From positions 44,435-108,434 of the forward strand of contig JBMNCO010000068.1 in assembly GCA_049366815.1 (NCBI GenBank): 64,000 bases of DNA, read 5' to 3'. This DNA comes from CAYNYM01 sp049366815. Its GTDB lineage: Bacteria; Desulfobacterota; DSM-4660; Desulfatiglandales; HGW-15. The notes under the pieces are model-generated. The model saw only the letters and a program-made list of their open reading frames with translations. It did not search any database and had not been told where the DNA came from. This document shows, in pieces, positions 1-8,800 of this stretch (its first letter is position 1; each line of letters begins with the position of its first letter). A program made the translations under genes and the position numbers.

Positions 1-729
1 CACATAAAGACAGGCACGGTTGAGATGGGAGATGAGTTCGGAGGGTTCCGGAGAAAAAATAATGTTTGCTGAAGTGTTGAAAAGGTGTTTTTCATAATAG
101 GTGAGCATCGGCTCCTCGGCCGGTCCGAGAAGCAGGGAAAGAGCTTGCCCTTGTCCAAAATGATGTCTCCATTCTTGCACTAACTTCAGCCAGAAGACAG
201 GAGCGTGATTCTTGGTTTGTGATCCGGAACCCGGATGGAAGACGGTCTCCGCCCTCCTCGGGACCGTCGGCTTGCCGCCCAGGAGCGGCCTTTCAATCGC
301 CTTCGACAAACAGAGTTCGGGCACAATTGGAACGCCCGCCTTCTCGAGGCAGCGTGCGATGTGGAGGGAGGCGTGAATACCGGTCCCTTTTGCCGGAAAA
401 GGAGGGAAGATGTGCACCCTGGATACAGGGAGCAGATGACCGAGATTTTTTTTGACTGTGCCCTCCGGATCACTCAGAAAGGCCACGACGGGATCCGCCT
501 GCGGAATTGAGAACCCGGGATAATCGGCCGGATCCTCCTGAAAGAGGGCATGCCAACCCCGCCCCTCGTAATCTATGGCCTGAAGGACATGGGGTTTGAT
601 GTAGGCAAGACCCGGAAACCGTCCTACGAACAGGATTTCGGTCGAGGTCCGGAGAGCGGCGATGGAAGGCATCAGCATCAGGGTATCACCCAGGGCCCCG
701 GGCCGGATGATGAGAATTTTTTGTGGCAT
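1..729 (-). CDS. Glycosyltransferase family 9 (heptosyltransferase-like), C-terminus cut off by window edge
   Basis: Translating the minus strand from the ATG at 729 gives an open frame to base 1 with no stop, so about 243 residues of a longer protein are visible. It begins MPQKILIIRPGALGDTLM, the classic N-terminus of ADP-heptose:LPS heptosyltransferase-type GT9 enzymes, and about 60% of the way along carries VFHPGSGSQTKN, the family's nucleotide-sugar-binding HPGSG signature. GT9 enzymes act at the inner membrane and transfer heptose or similar sugars onto lipopolysaccharide core. A purine-rich GGGAAAGAAG lies just upstream of the start. The real family is about 330-360 residues, so roughly a third is missing. 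The acceptor and sugar cannot be told from this part; family assignment is secure. Confidence 0.85.
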   Translation of the reverse strand, partial: MPQKILIIRPGALGDTLMLMPSIAALRTSTEILFVGRFPGLAYIKPHVLQAIDYEGRGWHALFQEDPADYPGFSIPQADPVVAFLSDPEGTVKKNLGHLLPVSRVHIFPPFPAKGTGIHASLHIARCLEKAGVPIVPELCLSKAIERPLLGGKPTVPRRAETVFHPGSGSQTKNHAPVFWLKLVQEWRHHFGQGQALSLLLGPAEEPMLTYYEKHLFNTSANIIFSPEPSELISHLNRACLYV

Positions 730-878
730 GGGGCTCTTCTTTCCCTTCCTATTCCAGTCCGGTACAGTTGGACTTAAAAGATTTTTTCCCGACCCAAAGC
801 AGCCCCTGGGATCACAGCGCCTTCCGATGATCCTGATCATAATCGAAAAAAGACCTTGATTCAATAAGATATCGAGTC

Positions 879-906
879 TTGACAAGAGGGCTTCCATGTT
901 TACCCT
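879..906 (+). promoter_or_regulatory. Candidate promoter of htpX
   Basis: A perfect TTGACA at 879-884 is followed after 16 bases by TACCCT at 901-906, 28 bases before the htpX start. The -10 match is poor, so this rests mainly on the -35 box and position. No heat-shock type box is obvious. Confidence 0.3.
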
Positions 907-933
907 TTTAACAATACGAGGAGGTAAAAAACC

Positions 934-1866
934 ATGGGAAACTGGTTTAGGACGACCCTGTTATTGGGAATAATGACGGCACTGATCGTGTGGATTGGGC
1001 GTCTTTTGGGCGGACAACAGGGGATGATCTTCGCTTTCATCCTGGCTATAGGCATGAATTTTTTCAGCTATTGGTTCTCGGACAAGATCGTATTAAAGAT
1101 GTATCGTGCCAGAGAAGTCGGCCCTCAGGAGAGCCCTGAACTTTATGAAATCGTAAGACACCTGGCAGAGAGAGCCGATCTGCCCATGCCACGTGTCTAC
1201 ATCATCCCTCAGGGCTCCCCCAATGCCTTTGCAACCGGGCGAAATCCGCGTCATGCCGTGGTAGCCGTGACCGAGGGCCTGCTCAAGCTCATGAATCGGG
1301 AGGAAATCAGCGGCGTGCTTGCCCACGAGATGGCCCACGTCAAAAACAGAGATATCCTGATCGGTTCCATTGCCGCCACGATGGCGGGCGCCATCATGAT
1401 CATCGCCACTATGGCCCGATGGACGGCCTTCCTGGGGGGTGGTTCCAGCGACGACGACGAAGGAGGACTGGGCACGATTGGTCTGCTGGCCATGTCCATC
1501 CTCGCGCCTCTCGCGGCTATGCTCATACAGATGGCCATCTCCAGGTCAAGAGAATATCATGCCGATGCAACGGGAGCAGCCTTTGCCGGAAGGCCTGAGG
1601 GCCTTGCCTCGGCCCTGGGGAAACTGGGGGCCTATTCCAAGCGCCTGCCCATGCATACCCATCCCAACACGGCCCACATGTTTATCGTCAACCCCCTTTC
1701 CGCAAGCAAGTTGGCCCACCTTTTTTCGACCCATCCGCCCCTGGAGGAAAGGATCACACGGCTCCTGGGAAGCCGCTCCTCCTCATCATCCGGGGGACAG
1801 GCCCCGGAAGAAGGACACCTCGGTCGAAGAGCGGCCCGGGACGCCTGGCGCAATCTCTCCAGGTGA
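934..1866 (+). CDS. htpX: Zinc metalloprotease HtpX (M48 family)
   Basis: HtpX is an inner-membrane zinc endopeptidase that takes part in membrane-protein quality control. The 310-residue protein shows the zinc motif HEMAH at residues 131-135 and the third zinc ligand Glu in SREYHAD near residue 207. There are two hydrophobic segments at residues 8-26 and 30-47 and two more around 141-165 and 180-200, as in the family. Length is slightly above the usual 280-300 because of a Ser-rich C-terminal tail (residues 275-285). The start follows a GGAGG at 919-923. It stands alone on the plus strand, near lon, the other major quality-control protease of the window. Confidence 0.95.
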   Translation: MGNWFRTTLLLGIMTALIVWIGRLLGGQQGMIFAFILAIGMNFFSYWFSDKIVLKMYRAREVGPQESPELYEIVRHLAERADLPMPRVYIIPQGSPNAFATGRNPRHAVVAVTEGLLKLMNREEISGVLAHEMAHVKNRDILIGSIAATMAGAIMIIATMARWTAFLGGGSSDDDEGGLGTIGLLAMSILAPLAAMLIQMAISRSREYHADATGAAFAGRPEGLASALGKLGAYSKRLPMHTHPNTAHMFIVNPLSASKLAHLFSTHPPLEERITRLLGSRSSSSSGGQAPEEGHLGRRAARDAWRNLSR

Positions 1867-1968
1867 GCCTTTGGGAGCAGGCCTTGATGGGGTGATACAG
1901 GGGCAGGAATCCTGTATTGACACCCTGTCCCGATATCCCTATAATTTTGCTCAAAGGGGGTTTTGATT

Positions 1969-2613
1969 ATGAAGAGATTTATAGTAGCCGCACTCCTGTT
2001 GACGCTGGCAGGAGGTTGCGCACCACAGAACAGGACTCAGAAGGGCGGAGTTTACGGGGCGGCAGGCGGTGCCGCTGCAGGCGCCATCGTCGGGCAACTC
2101 ATCGGAGGAAAGACCAAATCGACCCTGATCGGAGCGGCCATAGGCGCGGCCGTAGGAGGTGCCTCGGGAGCAGGCGTCGGGAACATGATGGATAGGCAGG
2201 AGGCCGAGTACAGACAGACCCTGTCCGATTCCGAAGCCGCCGCAGTCCGGCGTGAGGGCAATCTTTTGGCCATCACCTTTAAGTCGGATTTTGTCTTTGG
2301 CACCGATTCGGCCCAGATCAATCCGGGACTCATGCCCGAGATTCAGCGTATTGCAAGGATCATGGCTGAATATCCCCAGACCTTGATCCGTGTTGAGGGA
2401 CACACGGACAGCACAGGCACAGCGGCTTACAACATGAAGCTGGGCCAGCGCCGGGCCGACGCCGTGCGCGATCTTCTTATCCAAAACGGTGTAGCCCCGG
2501 AGCGAATGGAGGCCGTATCTTTCGGTGAAGATCAGCCCATTGCCGACAACACCACCCCTGAGGGCCGGCAGTTGAACCGCCGGGTGGAGATCAAGATCGC
2601 GCCACAGCAGTAG
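1969..2613 (+). CDS. YiaD-like OmpA-family outer-membrane lipoprotein with glycine zipper
   Basis: A 214-residue envelope protein. It starts with a lipoprotein-type signal (MKRFIVAALLLTLAGGC), then a Gly/Ala-rich glycine-zipper segment at about residues 25-70 (GAAGGAAAGAIVGQLIGG and similar), then an OmpA C-terminal peptidoglycan-binding domain at about 100-214 with VEGHTDSTG, the spaced QRRADAV, and NRRVEIKI at the end. This order matches E. coli YiaD. The lipobox is slightly unusual (Ala-Gly-Gly before Cys). ATG at 1969 was chosen over an in-frame TTG at 1963 because AAGGGGG at 1954-1960 is then properly spaced. Likely anchors the outer membrane to peptidoglycan. Confidence 0.88.
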   Translation: MKRFIVAALLLTLAGGCAPQNRTQKGGVYGAAGGAAAGAIVGQLIGGKTKSTLIGAAIGAAVGGASGAGVGNMMDRQEAEYRQTLSDSEAAAVRREGNLLAITFKSDFVFGTDSAQINPGLMPEIQRIARIMAEYPQTLIRVEGHTDSTGTAAYNMKLGQRRADAVRDLLIQNGVAPERMEAVSFGEDQPIADNTTPEGRQLNRRVEIKIAPQQ

Positions 2614-2703
2614 TTGCGATATCATTTCCTGTTTGCGGCTTTCGGCCCTTTAGAGACGCATTGAACATTCCCAGGGGTACGCGCTGTGTGCCCGTCGCGC
2701 CAT

Positions 2704-2739
2704 AACAAAGGCCCTTACCATCCGGTTCGGGCCTTTGTT
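2704..2739. terminator. Bidirectional intrinsic terminator between the YiaD-like gene and lon
   Basis: A perfect 11-bp stem, AACAAAGGCCC (2704-2714) with GGGCCTTTGTT (2729-2739), has a 14-base loop. It lies between the two convergent stop codons, and each strand ends the stem in a T-rich stretch, so it can serve both genes. Confidence 0.75.
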
Positions 2740-2790
2740 GTATCTGAAAACGTTGCACTGGCTGGCAGGTCTTGATCTTCAGGAAATGGT

Positions 2791-5154
2791 TCAATTGCAT
2801 GAAGGTCCCACCGGCTCTTCCAGCGCCAGCTTAAGGACATCCTCCATGCGTCCCACAAGGTGAAAATTCAGATCACTCTTGATCTTGTCAGGGATCTCCT
2901 CCAGATCGTTTTTGTTGTTCTTGGGCAGGATGATCTCCTTGATTCCGCTTCTTCTGGCGGCCAGGACCTTTTCTTTTATCCCGCCGACCGGAAGAACAGA
3001 TCCCCGAAGCGTGACTTCCCCCGTCATGGCAAGCTTGTCCTTGATGGGCCTGCAGGTCAGTAGAGAAGCCATGGCCGCAAGCATGGTCACACCCGCAGAC
3101 GGACCGTCCTTGGGGATCGCCCCCGCGGGGACGTGGATGTGCAGGTCATGGTCACTGAAAAAATCCTCTGCAATCCCAAGATCCCCGGCCTTTGATCGCA
3201 GGTAGGTGAGGGCCGCCTGAGCCGATTCCTTCATGACATCTCCCAGTTGCCCGGTAAGGACAAGAGACTTCTTGCCAGGCATCATCGAGGCCTCCACAAA
3301 GAGGATATCACCGCCTGCGGGGGTCCATGCCATCCCCGTTGCCACCCCGGGCATCGAAGTCCGATCCCCCAGATCCGAAGAGTATCTGGGCAGCCCGAGA
3401 TATTTCCTCACTTCACCTGCCTTGATGATGAACGCGCCCTCTTCACCCTCCGCTATTCGTCGGGCCACTCCCCTGCAGATCGCGCCAATCTCCCTCTCAA
3501 GATTTCTAAGACCTGCCTCTCGAGTATATTCTCGAATGATTTTCTGGACAGCCGCCTTCCTGAAAGAGATCCTTTTCGGTTCGAGGCCATGTTCCCTGAT
3601 TTGCCTGGGGATGATGAATTTTCTGACGATCTCGATCTTGTCTTCCTCGATATATCCGGGTAACTGGATGACCTCCATCCTGTCCAAAAGCGGCTGTGGA
3701 ATCGTATCCAGCTGGTTTGCGGTCGTGATGAACATGACCTTGGAAAGGTCGAATTCCACCTCCAGATAATGATCCGAAAAGCTGAAGTTCTGTTCCGGAT
3801 CAAGGACCTCAAGAAGTGCGGAAGAGGGGTCGCCTCGGAAATCAGCGCCGAGCTTGTCCACCTCATCCAGCATAAAAAGGGGATTATTGCTGCCGGCCCT
3901 TTTCATGCCCTGTATAATCCGTCCTGGGAGGGCCCCCACGTAGGTTCGGCGGTGTCCCCGAATCTCGGCCTCATCTCTGACCCCGCCCAGTGAGATCCGC
4001 ACGAATTTGCGCCCTATGGCCTCCGCGATGGAACGACCAAGACTGGTTTTGCCGGTCCCGGGAGGGCCCACCAAACAAAGTATGGGCCCCTTGTGATCCG
4101 GGTTGAGCTTTCGGACGGAGAGATACTCCAGAATCCTCTTCTTGACCTTTTCCAAATCGTAGTGGTGACTGTTCAAGACCTTCTCGGCCTTCTTGATGTT
4201 TAACTTGTCCCTCGTACCCTCGGACCAGGGAAGCTCCAGGATCCAATCCAGGTAGTTCATGGAGACCGTATATTCTGAGGAGGAGGGATTCATCCTGGCG
4301 AGTTTTTCTATCTCCTTCTCCGCCACCTTGCGGGCATGTTCAGGGAGGGCCTTTCCTTCCAGCCATTCCCGCATTTCGTCAATCTCAGAGGACTCCTTTT
4401 TATCCATTCCGAGTTCCCTTTGAATGGCTTTAAGCTGTTCCCTGAGATAGTACTCCCGCTGTGTCTTATCGATTCCCTTCTGAACCTGGGACTGGATCTT
4501 CTGACCCATTCTCTTGCGGTCCAGTTCCTGGTTGAGAAAAAGGGTCACCTTCTCGAGACGCGCTTTGATGTCAACACATTCGAGAATTTCCTGTTTCTTT
4601 TTGCTGTCCATGTTCAGGTAAGCTGTGACCATGTCCGCAAACGGACCCGGATCCCGCACGCTCCGGGAAAGATGGATCATCTCATCAGGGATGTCCGGTG
4701 TGAGGGTCACGAGTTCCTTAAACAGCTTCATGGCGTTATCCATGAGGTCCCCCAGGTCCCTGTCCGAATAAACCGCGGAATCCATCTTCTGGATCTTTCC
4801 CCTGTAGTATTGGCCGTTGGAGGCGACCTCGTCAATGGTGACCCTGGAAAGGCCCTGCACCACAACAACCGTTGCTTCAACCGTTCTTGATATCTTTATT
4901 ACCCTTGCCAGTGTCCCCATGTTATGAACATTTGCAATCTTGCCCGCTCCTTCATCATCCTGTTTTATTTTTGACACGGCAAGAAGGACGTCCTTTTCCA
5001 TGACATCCTCCACCATCCGCACATAGGCCTCGTCTTTGAGGATCAGCGGCAAGACCATCTTCGGGAAAAGCACGTCATTGGTTAAGGGTAGGATCGGTAT
5101 GTATTCAGGAGTGTAATTCTTTTTCTCTTTCGTGGACTTCTCCTTATTTTCCAT
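2791..5154 (-). CDS. lon: ATP-dependent protease Lon
   Basis: Cytoplasmic AAA+ serine protease that degrades damaged and regulatory proteins. All three parts are present in the 787 residues: the LON substrate-binding N-domain (about 15-210), the AAA module with Walker A GPPGTGKT at 363-370, Walker B FMLDEVDK near 427-434, and the C-terminal proteolytic domain with catalytic Ser686 in PKDGPSAG and Lys729 in GGIKEKV. Length is normal for LonA. The start is the ATG at 5154, with GGGGGTG about 8 bases upstream. It converges on the YiaD-like gene across a shared terminator. A 15-base palindrome lies in its leader. Confidence 0.97.
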   Translation of the reverse strand: MENKEKSTKEKKNYTPEYIPILPLTNDVLFPKMVLPLILKDEAYVRMVEDVMEKDVLLAVSKIKQDDEGAGKIANVHNMGTLARVIKISRTVEATVVVVQGLSRVTIDEVASNGQYYRGKIQKMDSAVYSDRDLGDLMDNAMKLFKELVTLTPDIPDEMIHLSRSVRDPGPFADMVTAYLNMDSKKKQEILECVDIKARLEKVTLFLNQELDRKRMGQKIQSQVQKGIDKTQREYYLREQLKAIQRELGMDKKESSEIDEMREWLEGKALPEHARKVAEKEIEKLARMNPSSSEYTVSMNYLDWILELPWSEGTRDKLNIKKAEKVLNSHHYDLEKVKKRILEYLSVRKLNPDHKGPILCLVGPPGTGKTSLGRSIAEAIGRKFVRISLGGVRDEAEIRGHRRTYVGALPGRIIQGMKRAGSNNPLFMLDEVDKLGADFRGDPSSALLEVLDPEQNFSFSDHYLEVEFDLSKVMFITTANQLDTIPQPLLDRMEVIQLPGYIEEDKIEIVRKFIIPRQIREHGLEPKRISFRKAAVQKIIREYTREAGLRNLEREIGAICRGVARRIAEGEEGAFIIKAGEVRKYLGLPRYSSDLGDRTSMPGVATGMAWTPAGGDILFVEASMMPGKKSLVLTGQLGDVMKESAQAALTYLRSKAGDLGIAEDFFSDHDLHIHVPAGAIPKDGPSAGVTMLAAMASLLTCRPIKDKLAMTGEVTLRGSVLPVGGIKEKVLAARRSGIKEIILPKNNKNDLEEIPDKIKSDLNFHLVGRMEDVLKLALEEPVGPSCN

Positions 5155-5189
5155 TATATTTCACCCCCGCTGTCTATTCGTTGTCATGC

Positions 5190-5204
5190 GATCTCCAGGA
5201 GATC
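5190..5204. promoter_or_regulatory. Palindrome in the lon leader, candidate operator
   Basis: GATCTCC (5190-5196) and GGAGATC (5198-5204) form a perfect 7-bp inverted repeat around one central base, 36-50 bases upstream of the lon start. It could bind a repressor or form a small hairpin in the mRNA. No known operator was recognised. Confidence 0.3.
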
Positions 5205-5303
5205 ATCGACCTATAGAATCCCATGCCACCTAAGTAAATATTCTGGTTCCGATAGGGTCTGTTATTTAAAAAGTAATCACTGGCAAAAAAGTGTAAAGGG
5301 GTG

Positions 5304-5328
5304 GCCTTTGGTTCTTGAACCCAAAGGC
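5304..5328. repeat. Inverted repeat, possible weak terminator after the DUF374 gene
   Basis: GCCTTTGG (5304-5311) pairs with CCAAAGGC (5321-5328); the interior GTTC/GAAC can extend the stem past one bulged base. In the minus direction it follows the DUF374 stop codon by about 150 bases, but only a broken T-run (CCCCTTTACACTTTTTT) follows. The stretch 5155-5480 otherwise holds only the lon leader; no gene is seen there. Confidence 0.35.
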
Positions 5329-5480
5329 GGGCATTGAAGCGGTACAGGGGCACCGGACGGCGGAAGGACCGTCACGTTCTGAAAAGATCTTCTCGTTTCA
5401 ACATATTATGTGGGATTTCCGATGCAAGGGGGCGCGCTGGGGCATTGTCAGAAGGGAGAGATAGAAAGCATTTCATCGGA

Positions 5481-6236
5481 TTACAGGGGACCGATCTCCG
5501 GCATCCCCGCCGCCTTGACCTTACGCCAGGGTCTCTCCGGGCCGAATTGTTCATCGCACCATCGGGCGCCCTGATTCATGCGATCTTCCAAGAGGCGGCG
5601 AAAGGCCTCAAGCCCCTCCCCGTTGATTTGAGGCGGGATCCAGATCGGTTCGCCATGGTACAGGGCGATCCTGGCAAAGGGTTTTGGGACCAGGAATCGG
5701 TCCCATGAGTTTAGGATCCAGCACCGATCACACCCCCAAAGTACGGGAATGAGCGGGACCCTTGCATCTCTGGCCATGACGACAGATCCCATTTTGGCCA
5801 CTCGGGCAGGTCCCCGGGGTCCGTCGGCCAGCATGCCGCCGATTGCCCCCTGATTGAGCTTCAGGACGATCTCCTGGAGGGCCTGTGAGCCCCCTCGTGT
5901 GGAAGAACCACGGACATTTTTAAAACCAAGCCAGGAGGCCAATCTGGCGGCATATTCGCCGTCCCGGCTCCGGCTGATCATCACCGTCAGACCGTGCGCG
6001 CCAAAACAGTGAAAATGGTAGGATATCCTCTGGTGCCAGGTGACATAGACCGCACCCCCGCCGGATCTGGCAAGGGCCGCCTGTTCCGCTTCGAGGCCGA
6101 CCTCTTTCACGACCCGACACGACATCATCCAGGCCTTGATCAGCAGCGCGGCCATGGGCGGTATAATCGCCAGGGTCAAGGGATCATACCAACGGAACGG
6201 GCTCCGGACAGATGAATGCAATGGGCCCCCTTTCAC
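5481..6236 (-). CDS. DUF374 / lysophospholipid acyltransferase-family protein
   Basis: A 251-residue protein of the DUF374 group, related to LpxL/PlsC-type acyltransferases and usually placed in lipid A or phospholipid metabolism at the inner membrane. Recognisable stretches are a hydrophobic N-terminal segment (about residues 19-40), YVTWHQRISYHFH (the acyltransferase His region), SRSRDGEYAARLASWLGF, RGSSTRGGSQAL, and LADGPRGPARVAKMG, all typical of the family. The longest reading frame begins at a GTG (6236) with no good ribosome site. A TTG at 6221 lies just after AAAGGGGG and may be the real start, giving 246 residues. It is followed upstream by the SagB-like gene with a 69-base gap, perhaps in one transcript. 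The acyl acceptor is unknown. Confidence 0.8.
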   Translation of the reverse strand: MKGGPLHSSVRSPFRWYDPLTLAIIPPMAALLIKAWMMSCRVVKEVGLEAEQAALARSGGGAVYVTWHQRISYHFHCFGAHGLTVMISRSRDGEYAARLASWLGFKNVRGSSTRGGSQALQEIVLKLNQGAIGGMLADGPRGPARVAKMGSVVMARDARVPLIPVLWGCDRCWILNSWDRFLVPKPFARIALYHGEPIWIPPQINGEGLEAFRRLLEDRMNQGARWCDEQFGPERPWRKVKAAGMPEIGPL

Positions 6237-6305
6237 ATGATGCAGGGCAAAGGATCTGAAAGGGAAACCGAAGGGCGGATCTCCACAGAGCCTTTCACCC
6301 GTATT

Positions 6306-7817
6306 TTAGATTCTTTTCACGACACCAACGGCCACAAGGTACAAAAGTCGGCCCCCCTTTTTCAACCGCAAAAGTTCCGCCGCCTCCAGGTCGTAAAAGG
6401 CCCCTATCCCGCAGCAACCCAGCCCCCTGGCCGTTGCCGCAAGGTAAAGCCTCTCTCCCAGACGACCGGCCGACATCATGACATGCCGGTAGGCCCGTGC
6501 GCCCCAGGCGCGATCCAGGACATCAGGATTTGAAAAGAAGAGAAAGTGGACTCCGGCGTTCTTCAACCAGGCCTGGTCCAGACAGATTTTTGCCGTCATC
6601 TCCCCCCATTCCCCCGGCTGAATCAGGCCGTACGTCTTGTTTTTCCGATCAATGCCGTAGAGTCCCGGGACCAGGCCCTCCACTCCCACGGCCAGGAACC
6701 CGTTACAGAGCATCTGCTCCCAGGGTGGGGTACTCCCCGATATCCTGTATTCAGGCGCGCACAGGGCCTCGACCAGGGCCGTCATATCTTCCCATTGAAC
6801 AGGACTTTTCACAAAGTTGCGACGGGAGCGACGCCTAAAAAGAACATCCCCGAGACCCATGACATGCGGCCGGTCGGATGTTCGCAGCACCCGATCGGTG
6901 CCCTGGAACGACAGACCCAATGCATCCGCCATATCCGGTGAGGGACCTGAGGCCATTCCTATCCGGATCCCGGCCCCATGGATCTCTCTTATGGCCGGGT
7001 AGTCCACCTCCCGGCCTGATACGCGACCGGCCTCCGTGAATCGCTCAGACAGCGCGGGAAACTCGGCCGGCCCGGCTGCGGGGGGCTCAAGGGTGGAAAG
7101 GACGGCGACGGCGGCAAGGACGACTTCCTTCATCGGATCAAGTCCCAAGAGTCGGTTGGCCTTTTCGTCATCGAAGTCATAGGTTGCCTGGCAGGGTAGA
7201 CCCAGGGCGCGCAACGAAAGGACAAGATTTTCGGCCACGTGTCCTGTATCAAGAAGATGATAGCGGTAGGCACGGTCTCGGTATTTCCAGGCGCTTCGAA
7301 AAAAGATGGCGGTAAGGAAAAAGGTCACCATTGAGATTTTCGAGGCGCAGGAGGGGATGATCGACGCCAGGGAGCCCATCACATTCTCCGCCCTCAGGGG
7401 ATGAAGACCATGGGGGCGGACCGCGAAGTGATACAGGCCGTTTTCCAGACCCTTGATCCCGCCGCTGGCCACATAGATCTCCGTGGGATACAGGGCCCCG
7501 GCCGAGGCGGCACTCCGAAAATAGAAATCCCCTTCAGGATAGCGCGCCGTGGCCGTCAGGCCGTAGGCCATCAGCAGGACCCCGGAAAGGTCCTCCACCG
7601 TCATTTCCCCGGGTATTTCAGACTGGTCCGCCTCGTTAAAGAGATGAAAAAGTCCTTTTTCCGGAAGCCTTACATCGCCCGGAAGGGGAATGGGATTGAC
7701 TCCGGCGTATTCCTTGAACGCCCGGGGCTGATTGGACCAGTCAAGCCTGTGACCCCCCAGTTTGTACCGGTCGTAGCTGGAATGATCATGGTATTGGGCG
7801 GCCGATTTTATGGTCAT
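6306..7817 (-). CDS. SagB/ThcOx-type nitroreductase-fold dehydrogenase, tandem two-domain
   Basis: A 503-residue flavoprotein containing two nitroreductase-like halves. The first (about residues 70-260) has RSAASAGALYPTEIYV, a hallmark of SagB/ThcOx dehydrogenases, which use FMN to oxidise azolines to azoles in ribosomal peptides; the second (about 310-500) starts at FRRRSRRNFVK, the FMN phosphate-binding type motif, and ends with GLGCCGIGAFYD. The ATG at 7817 was chosen because it follows AGGGATGG and begins the conserved part; the frame extends 55 codons further upstream but those residues look random. No cyclodehydratase (YcaO) or precursor peptide lies beside it, so the azole-forming role is unproven; many stand-alone members are of unknown function. 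Confidence 0.8.
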   Translation of the reverse strand: MTIKSAAQYHDHSSYDRYKLGGHRLDWSNQPRAFKEYAGVNPIPLPGDVRLPEKGLFHLFNEADQSEIPGEMTVEDLSGVLLMAYGLTATARYPEGDFYFRSAASAGALYPTEIYVASGGIKGLENGLYHFAVRPHGLHPLRAENVMGSLASIIPSCASKISMVTFFLTAIFFRSAWKYRDRAYRYHLLDTGHVAENLVLSLRALGLPCQATYDFDDEKANRLLGLDPMKEVVLAAVAVLSTLEPPAAGPAEFPALSERFTEAGRVSGREVDYPAIREIHGAGIRIGMASGPSPDMADALGLSFQGTDRVLRTSDRPHVMGLGDVLFRRRSRRNFVKSPVQWEDMTALVEALCAPEYRISGSTPPWEQMLCNGFLAVGVEGLVPGLYGIDRKNKTYGLIQPGEWGEMTAKICLDQAWLKNAGVHFLFFSNPDVLDRAWGARAYRHVMMSAGRLGERLYLAATARGLGCCGIGAFYDLEAAELLRLKKGGRLLYLVAVGVVKRI

Positions 7818-8081
7818 CTTCAATCCATCCCTGTAAGGGCCTTCTTTTTCCCCGCACCACCTGCGAGGCCTTCGCACCGTTGAAGGGGAGATCCGAATGG
7901 GGTGCAGCGGAACACGCTCTCGAGACCACCGAAAGCCTGAGCGATCGTGCTGAGGATGAGCTGAATCTACCAGGTCTTGCACCCAAAGACAACCGCCATT
8001 GCTGCCCCTGAATCACCCTCGAGGCCTCGTTGATGCGTGATCGATGATCCAATCATTCCTTTTCAGACCGATAAACCACCC

Positions 8082-8110
8082 TTGACTTTCAGCATAGCTT
8101 ACAGTACCCT
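8082..8110 (+). promoter_or_regulatory. Candidate promoter of the lexA-imuB-dnaE2 cassette
   Basis: TTGACT (8082-8087) and TACCCT (8105-8110) are 17 bases apart, 43 bases before the lexA start. The -35 is strong, the -10 weak, as is common for regulated promoters. It lies in the 336-base gap between the divergent SagB-like gene and lexA, which otherwise has no gene. Confidence 0.45.
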
Positions 8111-8126
8111 AAACACAAGACTGTAA
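8099..8126. promoter_or_regulatory. Candidate LexA operator over the lexA promoter
   Basis: TTACAGT (8099-8105) and ACTGTAA (8120-8126) are perfect inverted halves separated by 14 bases, covering the -10 region and probable transcription start. LexA proteins repress their own genes from such a place. A second symmetric pair, CAACC-N5-GGTTG, overlaps the ribosome site at 8137-8151. Which of them LexA binds is not known; neither is the E. coli or Gram-positive SOS box. Confidence 0.4.
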
Positions 8127-8153
8127 ATTATACTGCCAACCGGGGGGGTTGAC

Positions 8154-8759
8154 ATGAAACTGACGGCAAAACAAAAGGCCTTTCTGGCGTATATCGCGCA
8201 ACATATCGTCCAATGGGGCCAGTCCCCCAGCTTTGATGAGATATGCAAGCACTTTGGTTTCAATTCCTACAACACGGTGACCACCTACCTCAAGATCCTG
8301 GAGCGGAAAGGCTATGTCCGCCTGCCCGCCATCAAGAACCGGAAACGGGCTATTGAAGTCATCAGTCCGGTGGAGACCACAAGGTTCGAGTTTCCCCTCC
8401 TGGGGAAGGTGGCCGGCGGGAAACCCATCGAGGCGGTGGAAACCCCGGATGTGATTGAAGTGCCCCCTTCCATGATCGGCCGGGGCGACCACTTTGTGCT
8501 CCAGGTCAAGGGGAGCTCCATGAAAGAGGACGGCATCCTGGACGGAGATTACATCGTGGTCAGGAAACAGCCGACGGCCGAGAATGGAGAGACCGTGGTC
8601 GCCCTCATAAACAATGAGGCCACAGTCAAGAAATACTACAAAAAGGAAGGCCACGTAGAACTCCGCCCCGCCCACAGTAAGATGGAGCCCATTATCGTAA
8701 AGGAGGGGGATCTCCGGATCGAGGGGAAGGTGGTCGGTGTCATGAGGCATTATAAATAA
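8154..8759 (+). CDS. lexA: LexA-family SOS repressor
   Basis: A 201-residue repressor that self-cleaves when RecA filaments form, releasing DNA-damage genes. The N-terminal winged helix (about 1-65) starts with LTAKQKAFLAYIAQHI and contains SPSFDEICKHFGF. The C-terminal S24 peptidase domain has the Ala87-Gly88 cleavage site in KVAGGKP, the catalytic Ser122 in VKGSSMKEDGI, and Lys159 in EATVKK. The ATG follows a GGGGGGG run. It heads a cassette with imuB and dnaE2, a placement known from mutagenesis cassettes in which this second LexA controls translesion synthesis. Whether another lexA exists in the genome cannot be seen. The family assignment is firm; the target set is inferred. Confidence 0.93.
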   Translation: MKLTAKQKAFLAYIAQHIVQWGQSPSFDEICKHFGFNSYNTVTTYLKILERKGYVRLPAIKNRKRAIEVISPVETTRFEFPLLGKVAGGKPIEAVETPDVIEVPPSMIGRGDHFVLQVKGSSMKEDGILDGDYIVVRKQPTAENGETVVALINNEATVKKYYKKEGHVELRPAHSKMEPIIVKEGDLRIEGKVVGVMRHYK

Positions 8760-8800
8760 GCATTGGTGCCAAAACAAAGCAATTTTCTGCTGCGGAGCGC

